Notes under the pieces: generated by a model
The model's database searches: none
What the model was told of the DNA's origin: nothing
What the model saw: the letters and a program-made list of their open reading frames with translations, nothing else
Program-made: the position numbers and the translations under genes
In this document: one piece after another, positions 1 through 7,153 of the stretch
Layout: each line of letters begins with the position of its first letter
How positions within the stretch are numbered: position 1 is the stretch's first letter
Assembly (NCBI GenBank): GCA_028818995.1
Contig: JAPPMR010000094.1
Location: 1-9,751, forward strand
DNA: 9,751 bases
From: Candidatus Poribacteria bacterium
GTDB lineage: Bacteria > Poribacteria > WGA-4E > WGA-3G
Reading direction: 5' to 3'

Positions 1-932
1 GTAATGGCCATTGCAACTCACTCCCCAATGTAGAAAATTGTGAATTCGTAGGTGTCGCTGACCTACGACTTGATGCTGCAAAAGCTGTCGCTGAACGACA
101 CAACATCCGTGCATTCCAAGACTATCAAGAACTCTTTCCACTCGTTGACGGTGTTGTCGTCGCGACACCACCTGTAGCACATACCAAAGTTGTTGTTGAC
201 GCGGCAGAAGCAGGCGTACACGCTTTCTGTGAAAAACCGCTCTCTCTAACGCTTGATGAGGCGGATGAAATGATTGAAGCATCGGACAAAGCTGGCACAC
301 ATCTGATGGTCGGACAAGTCCTCCGCTTCTATCCTGTCCACGAACTCGGCAGAAAGATGGTGGATAATGGCGACATCGGTGATGTTGTCTATATTGAAAC
401 TGATTATACGGGTCCTTATAATGCACCACGCGGCAGACCCGACAGTTGGTACGGCACAGTCGGCGGATTGTTAGAAAATGGTATCCACAAATCTGACCTA
501 ATCAATTGGTTTGGTGGTACCGCACTCACCGTTGCAGCGGAAGTTGGCAGCTTCTCTGGGCATGACGATTGGGAGGACTATACCGTCTCCCTCATCCGTT
601 ACGATACTGGCACTGTTGGCATCTTGCGTTGGGGCGGCTTCCTCGGTGCTCGTGGCACAAATGAAACAATCATTGATGGCTCCGAAGGTTCGCTCCGTCT
701 TGATATGGGAGCAGATCTTGCATATCTCAAAAAACGTGGTGGTGATTGGGAAGAGATTGTCCCTGACCGTTCCGGCCCGAGCCATGTTGTCGGCGAACTG
801 ACCCATTTTGTCGAATGTATCCGTGACAACAAAACCCCGATGATTGACGGTAGAGGTGGCAAGCATGCAGTTGCGGTTGTCTTAGCCACCTATGAATCGG
901 CGAAAGAGAAGACGAAAGTGTCTATTGATTAG
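1..932 (+). CDS. Gfo/Idh/MocA family oxidoreductase, 5'-truncated by window edge
   Basis: The reading frame is open from base 3 to the TAG at 930-932, giving 309 visible residues. The fragment begins NGHCNSLPNVENCEFVGVAD, which fits the second half of the first Rossmann beta-alpha-beta unit, so only the start with the GXGXXG loop is missing. The family motif CEKP is at visible residues 76-79, with K78 the expected catalytic/cofactor lysine. The segment GGLLENGIHKSDLINWFGG follows; its H162 and D165 match the conserved HXXD of the C-terminal substrate-binding domain. Family members are cytoplasmic NAD(P)-dependent dehydrogenases acting mostly on sugars, inositols or their derivatives; the substrate cannot be read from sequence. 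The C-terminus looks complete (ATYESAKEKTKVSID is a usual ending). The family call is secure; the specific function is unknown. Confidence 0.93.
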   Translation, partial: NGHCNSLPNVENCEFVGVADLRLDAAKAVAERHNIRAFQDYQELFPLVDGVVVATPPVAHTKVVVDAAEAGVHAFCEKPLSLTLDEADEMIEASDKAGTHLMVGQVLRFYPVHELGRKMVDNGDIGDVVYIETDYTGPYNAPRGRPDSWYGTVGGLLENGIHKSDLINWFGGTALTVAAEVGSFSGHDDWEDYTVSLIRYDTGTVGILRWGGFLGARGTNETIIDGSEGSLRLDMGADLAYLKKRGGDWEEIVPDRSGPSHVVGELTHFVECIRDNKTPMIDGRGGKHAVAVVLATYESAKEKTKVSID

Positions 933-947
933 TTGGCTCTTGATAAT

Positions 948-975
948 CAGTAGGGACGAGGCATCGTCCCTACTG
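948..975. repeat. GTAG-headed perfect palindrome (REP-like), 12-bp arms
   Basis: CAGTAGGGACGA (948-959) and TCGTCCCTACTG (964-975) are perfect reverse complements around the tetraloop GGCA. It starts 15 bases after the dehydrogenase stop codon. GTAG is at 950-953 and its complement CTAC at 970-973. No T-run follows, so it is more likely a dispersed REP-type repeat than an intrinsic terminator, although the RNA hairpin could protect or end the upstream transcript. Confidence 0.8.
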
Positions 976-994
976 AACATAAAATCATCATCTG

Positions 995-1016
995 GTAGGG
1001 GCGGTTGGAACCCGCC
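995..1016 (+). repeat. Second GTAG-headed hairpin (REP-like), different sequence
   Basis: GTAG (995-998) is followed by GGCGG (1000-1004) pairing with CCGCC (1012-1016) around a 7-nt loop. An alternative pairing GGCGGTT/AACCCGCC needs one bulged C. It lies 20 bases after the first palindrome but is a different sequence, so it appears to be a separate repeat type with the same GTAG head. The stem is short and the classification is inference. Confidence 0.5.
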
Positions 1017-1158
1017 GAATGCCAAACGCACATTTAGCATTGACTCATCTCTAACAAAGTATCCATATTTTATTAGATTTTGCTAAAAAATCAAATAGCA
1101 AAGTTGTTCACGGCGAAAATTAACACATCCACGACAGAGAATTCAATACTTGTAAAAT

Positions 1159-1187
1159 TGGACAAAAAACATACTTTATGTTATACT
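1159..1187 (+). promoter_or_regulatory. Sigma70-type promoter for the propeller-cytochrome gene
   Basis: TGGACA (1159-1164) matches TTGACA at 5 of 6 positions. It is spaced 17 bases from TATACT (1182-1187), a 5 of 6 match to TATAAT. TG at 1179-1180 adds an extended -10 (TGTTATACT). Transcription would start near 1194, leaving a leader of roughly 110 bases before the ATG at 1306. Confidence 0.6.
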
Positions 1188-1305
1188 GACATTACATTTT
1201 AACCGAGTGCATATCCAACAAAAACATCTAATTTCATAAATACCGAATTCGCTTTGAAAAGCGATTTATGAGATAACTTTTCTAACAAGCAGCAACGGGC
1301 AAGCC

Positions 1306-4104
1306 ATGATGAAAAAGTTAACTATTATCTTAATGCTGACAGCGTTGTTTTGCGCATGTAGCATTGCACAGAAATTCCCTCAATCAGAAAATGCAGCGCA
1401 CAAACCCGATATAGCAGATGATACTTACCACCGATATGACAACGTTGGACACCCCACGTTCATGAGTCCACATGCGTCGCCTATCGTAGTGAGTAATAAC
1501 TACGTTTTTGTCGTAAATACACCCGCAGATACAGTTGACATCATTGACACTGACACGCATGCCATTGTGAAACGTATCAACGTCGGAATTGATCCGGTTA
1601 GTATTGCTATCCGTCCCGATGGCAAAGAGGTGTGGGTAGCAAATCACGTTTCGGATTCGGTGAGCATCATTGATACAAATCCAGCGAGTCCAACGTGGTT
1701 CCAGATTATTGATACGGTGCAGGATTTTGACCCTGAAACGCGTGCAACGCGTTTCGACGAACCTGTAGGTATTGCCTTCGCGAGTAATGAAAAAGCCTAC
1801 GTTGCCCTTTCCTCAGAAAATCAGATTGCCGTTATCAACGTGACCACACGCCAAGTGGACAAAAAACTTGACATTACAGCACAAGACCCACGCGCTATTA
1901 CCGTCCGTGGAGACCGTCTCTATGTCATTCCTTTTGAGTCTAACAACAAAACGCAGCTTTCAGGCGGCACCGGTCCGATTGATGGAAAAATGATTACTTT
2001 TGATGCTCAGAAACATGTAATTGACAACAACAACGTTTTGTCAATTGGGGCAGTGTTAGACATCATCAAACACCCAAAAGTGCCAGATCGAGACTTGTAT
2101 GTTTTTGATACTAATACAGATGAACTCATTGAGACTGTTGATGCGCTCGGCACACTGCTTTATGGATTGACTGTTGACTCCAAAGGACAAGTATTCATCA
2201 CACAAGCTGACGCTCGGAATGATGCCAACGGTTTGGCAGGCACAAAAAATCATGGTCTCGCAGAGTTGGAAAATCGTGCATTTTTGAACCAGATTACAAG
2301 TGTTAGTTTTGATGACGACTCTGCCGAAGAACCAAAATTCTTTGATCTTGAACCGTTGCCACCAGAACATCAAAAACAAGGTGAGGCATTAGCCACACCG
2401 TTTGCGATTCAAATTAGCGATGACGATAAAACGTTGGTTGTATCCGCTGCAGGGTCAGATAAACTTTTTACCGTTGATGCCAACAGTGGTGAAATACTGG
2501 GGCGTGTAGAAGTTGATGCAGTCCCGCGAGGTATTGTCCTTGAATCATATACTAACGGCAAACCTTCCCGTGCTTGGGTTTTCAATGCTGTTGCTAACAC
2601 GGTATCCCTCGTCAATCTGTCAGATATTACCCATCCAAAAGTGATTGAAAGCATTGTGTTAGACGATCCAACACATCCCGCCGTTAAACGTGGACGTATC
2701 GCTTTCAACGACGCTAACGCATCTACTACTGGCACCTTTTCCTGTGCGAGTTGCCACCCTGATGGACACACAGACCAACTGCTCTGGGTGTTAGAAACAC
2801 CAATTGTCACTGGCGCAAAACAGATAATGCCTCGCTCAACGATGCCGGTTCGTGGCTTACGCGATACTGAACCCTATCACTGGGACGGTATCCCCGGCGA
2901 CCCTTACGGAGGCAATAACAGTGCCAATGTTCATAAGAAAGTTGAACCCAACAGCATACTTGGCGATCCAGAAAGTAGTGTTCGGCATCTCATAGATGGA
3001 AGCCTTGCCACAACGATGCGCATGGTAGGTGTTGAGGTTGAGAACGATGAGGGGAAACGCGGCGCGTTAACAAAAGCTGAACGTGATGACCTTGCAAAAT
3101 TCCTGCTGAATGTCCTCTATCCACCTGCACAGAGACGCGCCTACACAAATGTCCTGTCAAACGAAGCAGAAAAAGGATTCAAGTTATTTCATATTGATGG
3201 CGACCTACAAGGAAAACCTGAGCCGAATGTCTGCGGGGACTGCCATCGTATGCCGTTTTGGGTGAGTACCAACACACCGGGCACTGGAATGGAAGCACCT
3301 ACGTGGCGCGGTGCTTATGATCGCTGGCTAATTTTACCACAAGGACGGTTGAACCTAATTGATTTTGACTTTTATCAGCGGGTTGCAGAACGTGGGATTC
3401 CGGAACAACGTGTATGGCAATTTTCATGGGCTGGCAGAAAACGTTTTGATCCCGTGTGGAACATGGTTTTGGAAGGCAGCACTGGTTTTTCTGGTGCTTT
3501 TGCTCGGCAAGTCACACTCAACAAGACATCTTCACTCGCGCAACCTACCCGTGACCTATTGAATGCATTAGAGTTATCTGCTAAGGAAGGCGGTATTGTG
3601 CTTCTCGGTGAAGGCATGCTCATTGAGGGCAAAAAATCCACATCTGTCACGCTTCAGTTCAAAGAGGGTAAATACGTCAAAACTGATGACGATAGTAAAA
3701 CTTTCACCCGATCACAATTGGTTCTGCTCGCTTCTGAAGGCAAATTTGTTGGCACTTTCACGGCGCGGCATGGTACAAAGGTGGGCATCAACAATCCACA
3801 GCCGGGGATTTGGACTTTAGGACCGATTGAAGCACAACGCGGACACCAAGATTTTCCTGTACTTTCTCCTGAAAACACTGCAATGACAGTTAGCGGCAGA
3901 TACATTCACGAAGGTGCATACCTTTATGTTAATGGAAGACGAGTAGATGGCACCATTACCTCTAAACAAGGCGAGTTTTTAGACCCAGATATTACCGTTA
4001 AATTAGAAAAATTGCCTGAAGTTGGCATGCATCTCCTCCAGATTCAAAATCCAGATGGGATGTTCAGTAATGACTTTATTTTTCATGTCACCGAAGAAAA
4101 GTAA
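1306..4104 (+). CDS. Exported YVTN beta-propeller / di-heme cytochrome c protein with TIG-like C-terminus
   Basis: The 932-residue product starts with an export signal (MMKKLTIILMLTALFCACSIAQ). The cysteines give a poor lipobox, so signal peptidase I or II remains open. Residues ~55-455 are YVTN/NHL-like propeller blades (VFVVNTPADTVDIIDT, VWVANHVSDSVSIIDT, AYVALSSENQIAVINV, TLVVSAAGSDKLFTVD). Two covalent heme sites follow, C480-A-S-C-H484 and C643-G-D-C-H647, 163 residues apart, a spacing like di-heme cytochrome c peroxidase/MauG proteins. After each heme comes an MP...RG segment (MPVRGL with HWDG at 525-528; APTWRGAYDRW at 664-674), suggesting a duplicated cytochrome domain. Residues ~835-930 look like an IPT/TIG beta-sandwich (LLQIQNPDGMFSNDFIFHV). 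Likely role: periplasmic or surface electron transfer or peroxidase-like chemistry; the substrate is unknown. The ATG at 1306 is chosen for the signal peptide; its Shine-Dalgarno is weak. A good promoter lies upstream. Confidence 0.88.
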   Translation: MMKKLTIILMLTALFCACSIAQKFPQSENAAHKPDIADDTYHRYDNVGHPTFMSPHASPIVVSNNYVFVVNTPADTVDIIDTDTHAIVKRINVGIDPVSIAIRPDGKEVWVANHVSDSVSIIDTNPASPTWFQIIDTVQDFDPETRATRFDEPVGIAFASNEKAYVALSSENQIAVINVTTRQVDKKLDITAQDPRAITVRGDRLYVIPFESNNKTQLSGGTGPIDGKMITFDAQKHVIDNNNVLSIGAVLDIIKHPKVPDRDLYVFDTNTDELIETVDALGTLLYGLTVDSKGQVFITQADARNDANGLAGTKNHGLAELENRAFLNQITSVSFDDDSAEEPKFFDLEPLPPEHQKQGEALATPFAIQISDDDKTLVVSAAGSDKLFTVDANSGEILGRVEVDAVPRGIVLESYTNGKPSRAWVFNAVANTVSLVNLSDITHPKVIESIVLDDPTHPAVKRGRIAFNDANASTTGTFSCASCHPDGHTDQLLWVLETPIVTGAKQIMPRSTMPVRGLRDTEPYHWDGIPGDPYGGNNSANVHKKVEPNSILGDPESSVRHLIDGSLATTMRMVGVEVENDEGKRGALTKAERDDLAKFLLNVLYPPAQRRAYTNVLSNEAEKGFKLFHIDGDLQGKPEPNVCGDCHRMPFWVSTNTPGTGMEAPTWRGAYDRWLILPQGRLNLIDFDFYQRVAERGIPEQRVWQFSWAGRKRFDPVWNMVLEGSTGFSGAFARQVTLNKTSSLAQPTRDLLNALELSAKEGGIVLLGEGMLIEGKKSTSVTLQFKEGKYVKTDDDSKTFTRSQLVLLASEGKFVGTFTARHGTKVGINNPQPGIWTLGPIEAQRGHQDFPVLSPENTAMTVSGRYIHEGAYLYVNGRRVDGTITSKQGEFLDPDITVKLEKLPEVGMHLLQIQNPDGMFSNDFIFHVTEEK

Positions 4105-4198
4105 GAAGCAAGTTCCCAAAAACCTAAAAACAGTGTTGAATTTCTAAAACAAATTCTTGGAAACCCTAAGAAATAGCAATAAGCAAACGGATATCCAC

Positions 4199-4206
4199 AA
4201 GGAGGT
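4199..4206 (+). promoter_or_regulatory. Strong ribosome binding site for the 70-residue gene
   Basis: AAGGAGGT is a perfect Shine-Dalgarno match ending 9 bases before the ATG at 4216. It is the strongest in the window and is the main support that this short frame is a real gene. Confidence 0.8.
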
Positions 4207-4215
4207 AACGTTATT

Positions 4216-4428
4216 ATGGAAGGTTACGCTTTAGGTCTTAGTTTAGGTTTGGCTATAGGTGTAGCTGCAGGAACAACATCTACAAGTAGTAGCACGCGAA
4301 AAAAGGTTGAACGACAACTACGCAACGCAATTGTTGACAAAGAAATTTCTATTCGGGATAAAGATGGTGAACCGTTAAAGACTGATGTGCTTTTTGCACT
4401 CCTTGACAAAAAATATAAGAAGGTGTGA
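4216..4428 (+). CDS. Small glycine-zipper membrane-type protein, function unknown
   Basis: The 70-residue product is not assigned to a known family. Residues 3-19 (GYALGLSLGLAIGVAAG) form a hydrophobic, glycine-rich segment with GXXXG spacing, suited to one membrane span or a glycine zipper. A Thr/Ser-rich hinge follows (TTSTSSST, 20-27), then a charged, probably helical tail (KKVERQLRNAIVDKEISIRDKDGEPLKTDVLFALLDKKYKKV). There is no cleavage site, so the hydrophobic segment is probably an uncleaved anchor with the charged tail on one side. The gene has an excellent ribosome binding site and lies 111 bases after the cytochrome gene with no obvious terminator between, so co-transcription is possible. 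A terminator-like hairpin lies about 190 bases downstream. Confidence 0.75.
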   Translation: MEGYALGLSLGLAIGVAAGTTSTSSSTRKKVERQLRNAIVDKEISIRDKDGEPLKTDVLFALLDKKYKKV

Positions 4429-4459
4429 CGATACTATTGATATTCTCAACAGCATCCTT

Positions 4460-4535
4460 TTATAGTGAATTATAGAAATATGTTGACATATCTTCTGTGA
4501 ATCAAATGTAAAGTTAATTGTAAAATTCACTATAA
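4460..4535. mobile_element. Miniature inverted-repeat element (MITE-like), copy 1, uninterrupted
   Basis: TTATAGTGAATT (4460-4471) is perfectly inverted as AATTCACTATAA (4524-4535), and weaker symmetry continues inward to about 33 bases. The ends read TA-TAGTG...CACTA-TA, as expected for a TA target duplication of the IS630/Tc1-mariner type; that family link is inference. The reverse complement matches the second copy at 9153-9289 along its whole length once a 69-base hairpin in that copy is removed: by eye about 31 of 35 bases on one side and 29 of 35 on the other. It has no coding capacity. Confidence 0.75.
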
Positions 4536-4613
4536 TAATTTAGCCTTCTTGAAGGTTGTTTCCAAACTTCTTTTTTTGAAACAATTGTCAGAATCTTTCA
4601 GAAGATATACGGA

Positions 4614-4645
4614 AATTTCAGAGTTACTCTGAAATTGTTGTTTTT
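4614..4645 (+). terminator. Possible intrinsic terminator after the 70-residue gene
   Basis: AATTTCAGAG (4614-4623) and CTCTGAAATT (4627-4636) form a perfect 10-bp stem with loop TTA, followed by GTTGTTTTTC. The stem is AT-rich, so termination would be weak. The same half-site sequence recurs in a palindrome at 4716-4728, so an operator is an alternative reading. Confidence 0.4.
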
Positions 4646-4790
4646 CAAAAATGATGAGAACCCTTATTAAGACTGGATTTACCGGCAGTTTTCGCATCTG
4701 TTCTAAGGACTGACTCTGAAAATTTCAGCATATGTCTGATAAAAAATGTTGTGTCGAACTCAGGTCATAATATCGAACTCACGTTAAAAA

Positions 4791-4796
4791 AGGGAG
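4791..4796 (+). promoter_or_regulatory. Ribosome binding site that fixes the LamG gene start
   Basis: AGGGAG ends 8 bases before the ATG at 4805, which begins a clear signal peptide. An in-frame GTG at 4751 would add 18 residues, has no Shine-Dalgarno, and would bury the signal peptide, so 4805 is preferred. Confidence 0.75.
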
Positions 4797-4804
4797 TTAT
4801 TACA

Positions 4805-5569
4805 ATGAAAATCGTAATGGCGAATCTAATGTTTGCGTGTGTCAATTTAATTGTTTTGAATCTAATGTTTGCCGGTGTTGGCAACGCTGAATTGGATCCA
4901 AAAACTATTGTCGGAATGTGGCTCTTTGATGAAGGTAAGGGTAATACAGCGAAGGATTTCTCTGAAAATGCCAATGACGGGAAACTTGTGAACAGTCCGA
5001 AATGGACAAAGGACGGTAAATTCGGATCAGCGCTGGAATTTGACGGAAATGAGAGTAAAGGTCATGTAGTCGTCGGCAATTTAGGGTTGTCTGGGGAGAT
5101 TACATTGGTTCTGTGGGCGAAACCGAGTGATGCCGCCGATGATGATCGGTTGATATCGAATCTTAGTGGACCAACGAATCCCGCCTTCGCAATTCGGTTC
5201 CAAAGTGGCGCGGTTGACATTTGGGGCAGAGCGTGGAAACCCATCATCCCAAAATTTGATGACAATAAATGGGGACACTATGCGTTTGTATTGGATGGTG
5301 AGGGAAACGCGACGGGCTATTACAACGGCAAAGAAGAGGACACAGTTGTTGACACCTATATTTTCACGGATATCGGTATCGGGGCAACTTTTTTGCATCA
5401 ATGGGGACAATATTATTCAGGTGTCTTTGACGAGGTAGCGTTTTTCAATATCGCATTGACTGAAGTTGATATTAAAGTCCTTATGACAAAAGGTTTCAAT
5501 TCTGTGTTGGCGGTTTACCCCGCAGGAAAATTAGCCACTACTTGGGGAAACATAAAAGCCAATCGGTAA
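4805..5569 (+). CDS. Secreted LamG-domain (concanavalin A-like) protein
   Basis: The 254-residue product has a signal peptide with a long hydrophobic core and a probable signal peptidase I site after GVGNA (residue 28). Residues ~35-230 form a LamG/concanavalin A-like lectin fold, with the landmarks MWLFDEGKGNTAKDFSENAN, GKFGSALEFDG, ITLVLWAKPSDA, KWGHYAFVLDG, GYYNGK, and the closing strand FDEVAFFNIALTEVDIKVLM. Such domains bind glycans or proteins or serve as structural modules outside the cell; no catalytic residues are evident. The tail AVYPAGKLATTWGNIKANR resembles endings I associate with Poribacteria LamG proteins (recollection). The next gene starts 12 bases after the stop codon and its ribosome binding site overlaps it, so the two are probably one operon. 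The signal peptide contains an internal duplication. Confidence 0.9.
   Translation: MKIVMANLMFACVNLIVLNLMFAGVGNAELDPKTIVGMWLFDEGKGNTAKDFSENANDGKLVNSPKWTKDGKFGSALEFDGNESKGHVVVGNLGLSGEITLVLWAKPSDAADDDRLISNLSGPTNPAFAIRFQSGAVDIWGRAWKPIIPKFDDNKWGHYAFVLDGEGNATGYYNGKEEDTVVDTYIFTDIGIGATFLHQWGQYYSGVFDEVAFFNIALTEVDIKVLMTKGFNSVLAVYPAGKLATTWGNIKANR
4822..4872 (+). repeat. 15-base direct repeat inside the LamG signal-peptide code
   Basis: GAATCTAATGTTTGC occurs at 4822-4836 and again at 4858-4872, exactly 36 bases (12 codons) apart. It gives NLMFA twice in the hydrophobic core. The flanks are partly similar, which suggests an old tandem duplication that lengthened the signal peptide. Confidence 0.75.
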
Positions 5570-5581
5570 GGGTCAAAGTAA

Positions 5582-7027
5582 GTGCAAAACAGCCTTCATC
5601 AACGTTTCCTGTTACAGACAGGATCTGGTTTACTCCCGACACTTTTCGTCATTATGACAATAGTAGTGGTAGGTCTCTCGATTTCCCACGCTGAGGATCG
5701 TGTCGCTGGTCACTGGGAAGGAAAAATCCACACTCCGATTCAACCATTGGTCATAAAGGTTGATCTGTCCATCAAAGACAACAATTGGAGCGGTACTATT
5801 GATATCCCCACCCAAGGTGCTAAAGGTCTACCGTTGTCCAACATCCATATTGTAGAAACCAATAATAAAATCAGCGTCAAATTTGTAATCCGTGGTGTAC
5901 CGGGCAATCCTACATTTGATGGACATCTAAACGACGGTATCATTAGTGGTAAATTCATCCAAGGCGGGGCCACATTTGATTTTCAACTTTCCCGCGAAAC
6001 TATTGTTACTCCTAAAAGACCACAGGAGCCAAAACCACCCTTTCCCTACAAAATCGAAGAAGTTGCGTTTAAAAACGGCACAGTTAACCTTGCTGGCACT
6101 TTGACATCACCAAAAGGCGACGGACCATTTCCTGCAGCACTGCTTATCTCTGGGAGCGGTTTGCAGGACCGGGATCAGACACTATTTGGACACAAACCAT
6201 TTTGGGTGATTGCTGATCACTTAACGCGCGCTGGCATTGCTGTGCTACGCGTTGACGACCCTGGCATCGGCAAGTCAACACCGCACCCAAAACCGCCGAC
6301 AACAGCAGACTTCGCAACCGACGTGGAAGCAGGTGTTGATTTTCTCAAGAAAGATGACCGAATCAATTATGTCGGACTAATTGGTCATAGCGAAGGAGGT
6401 GCGATTGCTGCCATCGTTGCCAGTCGTAGTAACGACATAAACTTTATTGTGCTAATGGCTGCCCCGGGAGTTCTCGGTGCAGAACTGTTGCGCAAACAGA
6501 ACGAACGTATCTTTGATGCTGTGGGAATCGCGGGAGAACATAAGCGGACCTTACTAATGCTACTTGATCAGTTGTTTATAACATTAGCATCAGATTTAGC
6601 AGATGATGATCTACGACAACAGGTCGTTGAAATCGTCCGCAAGCAGTTTGAGGCAAACGGTATTGCCACTGATCAACAAGACGAAACGCAAGTGCAAGCA
6701 GCAGTTGAACAAGTACTCAACCCCTGGATGCGATATTTTCTTGCATTCAATCCACAACCTGCGCTTAAAAAAGTCAAAGTGCCTGTGCTTGCACTTAACG
6801 GTGAACTTGATGTACAGGTAGATGTGGAACAAAATCTCACTGCCATCGCGACTGCTCTTGAACAAGGTGGAAACCCTAATGTAACGATACATCGACTACC
6901 GAAACACAATCATCTGTTTCAACGGGCAACTACAGGTTTGGTCAATGAATATGCTGTGATTGAAGAAACAATTTCGCCAGAAGTTTTGAATTTGATTCGG
7001 GACTGGGTGTTGTCAGTTACACAATGA
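5582..7027 (+). CDS. Secreted alpha/beta hydrolase (serine esterase/peptidase-like)
   Basis: The 481-residue product begins at a GTG. AAGGG (5568-5572), 9 bases upstream, overlaps the LamG stop codon, so translation is probably coupled. The signal peptide ends at SISHA (residue 37). An in-frame ATG at 5654 (residue 25) is an alternative but would cut the signal peptide short. Residues ~40-138 form a beta-rich N-terminal domain (GHWEGKI, QGAKGLPLSNI, FDGHLNDGIISGKFIQGGATF) often attached to this hydrolase group. The alpha/beta-hydrolase domain (~158-480) has LISGSGLQDRDQ near the oxyanion hole, nucleophile S270 in GHSEGG, acid D410 in NGELD, and H444 in NHLFQ as the likely base (H442 is adjacent). 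A helical lid lies at ~300-385. Likely role: periplasmic or extracellular ester or peptide hydrolysis; the substrate is unknown. Confidence 0.92.
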   Translation: MQNSLHQRFLLQTGSGLLPTLFVIMTIVVVGLSISHAEDRVAGHWEGKIHTPIQPLVIKVDLSIKDNNWSGTIDIPTQGAKGLPLSNIHIVETNNKISVKFVIRGVPGNPTFDGHLNDGIISGKFIQGGATFDFQLSRETIVTPKRPQEPKPPFPYKIEEVAFKNGTVNLAGTLTSPKGDGPFPAALLISGSGLQDRDQTLFGHKPFWVIADHLTRAGIAVLRVDDPGIGKSTPHPKPPTTADFATDVEAGVDFLKKDDRINYVGLIGHSEGGAIAAIVASRSNDINFIVLMAAPGVLGAELLRKQNERIFDAVGIAGEHKRTLLMLLDQLFITLASDLADDDLRQQVVEIVRKQFEANGIATDQQDETQVQAAVEQVLNPWMRYFLAFNPQPALKKVKVPVLALNGELDVQVDVEQNLTAIATALEQGGNPNVTIHRLPKHNHLFQRATTGLVNEYAVIEETISPEVLNLIRDWVLSVTQ

Positions 7028-7040
7028 AATTAATTTGGGA

Positions 7041-7071
7041 GAATAGCATTCTATTCATTAGACGTCTCTAA
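7041..7071 (+). terminator. Possible weak terminator (two adjacent hairpins)
   Basis: GAATAG-CATT-CTATTC (7041-7056) is followed at once by TTAGA-CGTC-TCTAA (7058-7071), then the T-rich but interrupted ATTCTTGTTCGATTTC. The stems are short and AT-rich. Position directly after the operon is the main support. Confidence 0.3.
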
Positions 7072-7123
7072 TTCTTGTTCGATTTCTATTATAAAATTCT
7101 ATTTTTATCATCTTCACTTTTAT

Positions 7124-7153
7124 TTGCGATTTCCATTTCTATTCTGATATACT
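7124..7153 (+). promoter_or_regulatory. Extended -10 promoter for the CotH-family gene
   Basis: TATACT (7148-7153) is preceded by TG at 7145-7146, giving an extended -10 (TGATATACT). TTGCGA (7124-7129), a 4 of 6 match to the -35, lies 18 bases upstream. The -10 resembles the one before the cytochrome gene (TGTTATACT). Confidence 0.5.

Larger units (their letters stand above)
933..1305. other. Intergenic region with hairpins and a promoter
   Basis: No credible gene was seen here; short frames overlap the dehydrogenase end or lack a ribosome binding site. The region holds two GTAG-headed hairpins (948-975 and 995-1016) just after the dehydrogenase, then an AT-rich part. That part contains a 7-bp inverted repeat TTTGCTA/TAGCAAA (1079-1085 and 1096-1102, 10-nt loop), the promoter at 1159-1187, and a 6-bp hairpin TCGCTT-TGAA-AAGCGA (1249-1264). 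The last lies in the inferred leader of the cytochrome gene, about 40 bases before its start. Neither small hairpin has a T-run, so they are not convincing terminators. Confidence 0.7.
4429..4804. other. Intergenic region with miniature element, hairpin and TTTCAG motifs
   Basis: No gene was seen before the LamG start at 4805. The region contains a miniature inverted-repeat element (4460-4535), an inverted pair TTGTTTC/GAAACAA (4556-4562 and 4578-4584), a 10-bp AT-rich hairpin with T-run (4614-4645), and the palindrome CTGAAAATTTCAG (4716-4728). TTTCAG or its complement occurs five times between 4596 and 4728. No convincing promoter for the LamG gene was found close to it. The best -35-like hexamer, TTGACA at 4483-4488, lies inside the miniature element with only a fair -10 (TGTAAA, 4507-4512). 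Confidence 0.65.

Noticed and set aside
948..975. Intrinsic terminator for the dehydrogenase
   Set aside because: The stem is strong, but no T-run follows and GTAG/CTAC borders link it to the dispersed repeats; a terminator role is possible but not supported.
892..1086. 64-codon + strand frame overlapping the dehydrogenase end
   Set aside because: It lies in another frame of the dehydrogenase and then runs through two palindromic repeats; no ribosome binding site or known motif.
1306..1371. Clear lipoprotein signal on the cytochrome protein
   Set aside because: The cysteines in LFCACS do not sit in a standard lipobox (residues before them are F-C-A or A-L-F), so lipidation cannot be claimed.
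4751..4804. GTG at 4751 as the LamG gene start
   Set aside because: The ATG at 4805 has a good Shine-Dalgarno and directly begins the signal peptide; the longer start would add 18 non-hydrophobic residues before it.
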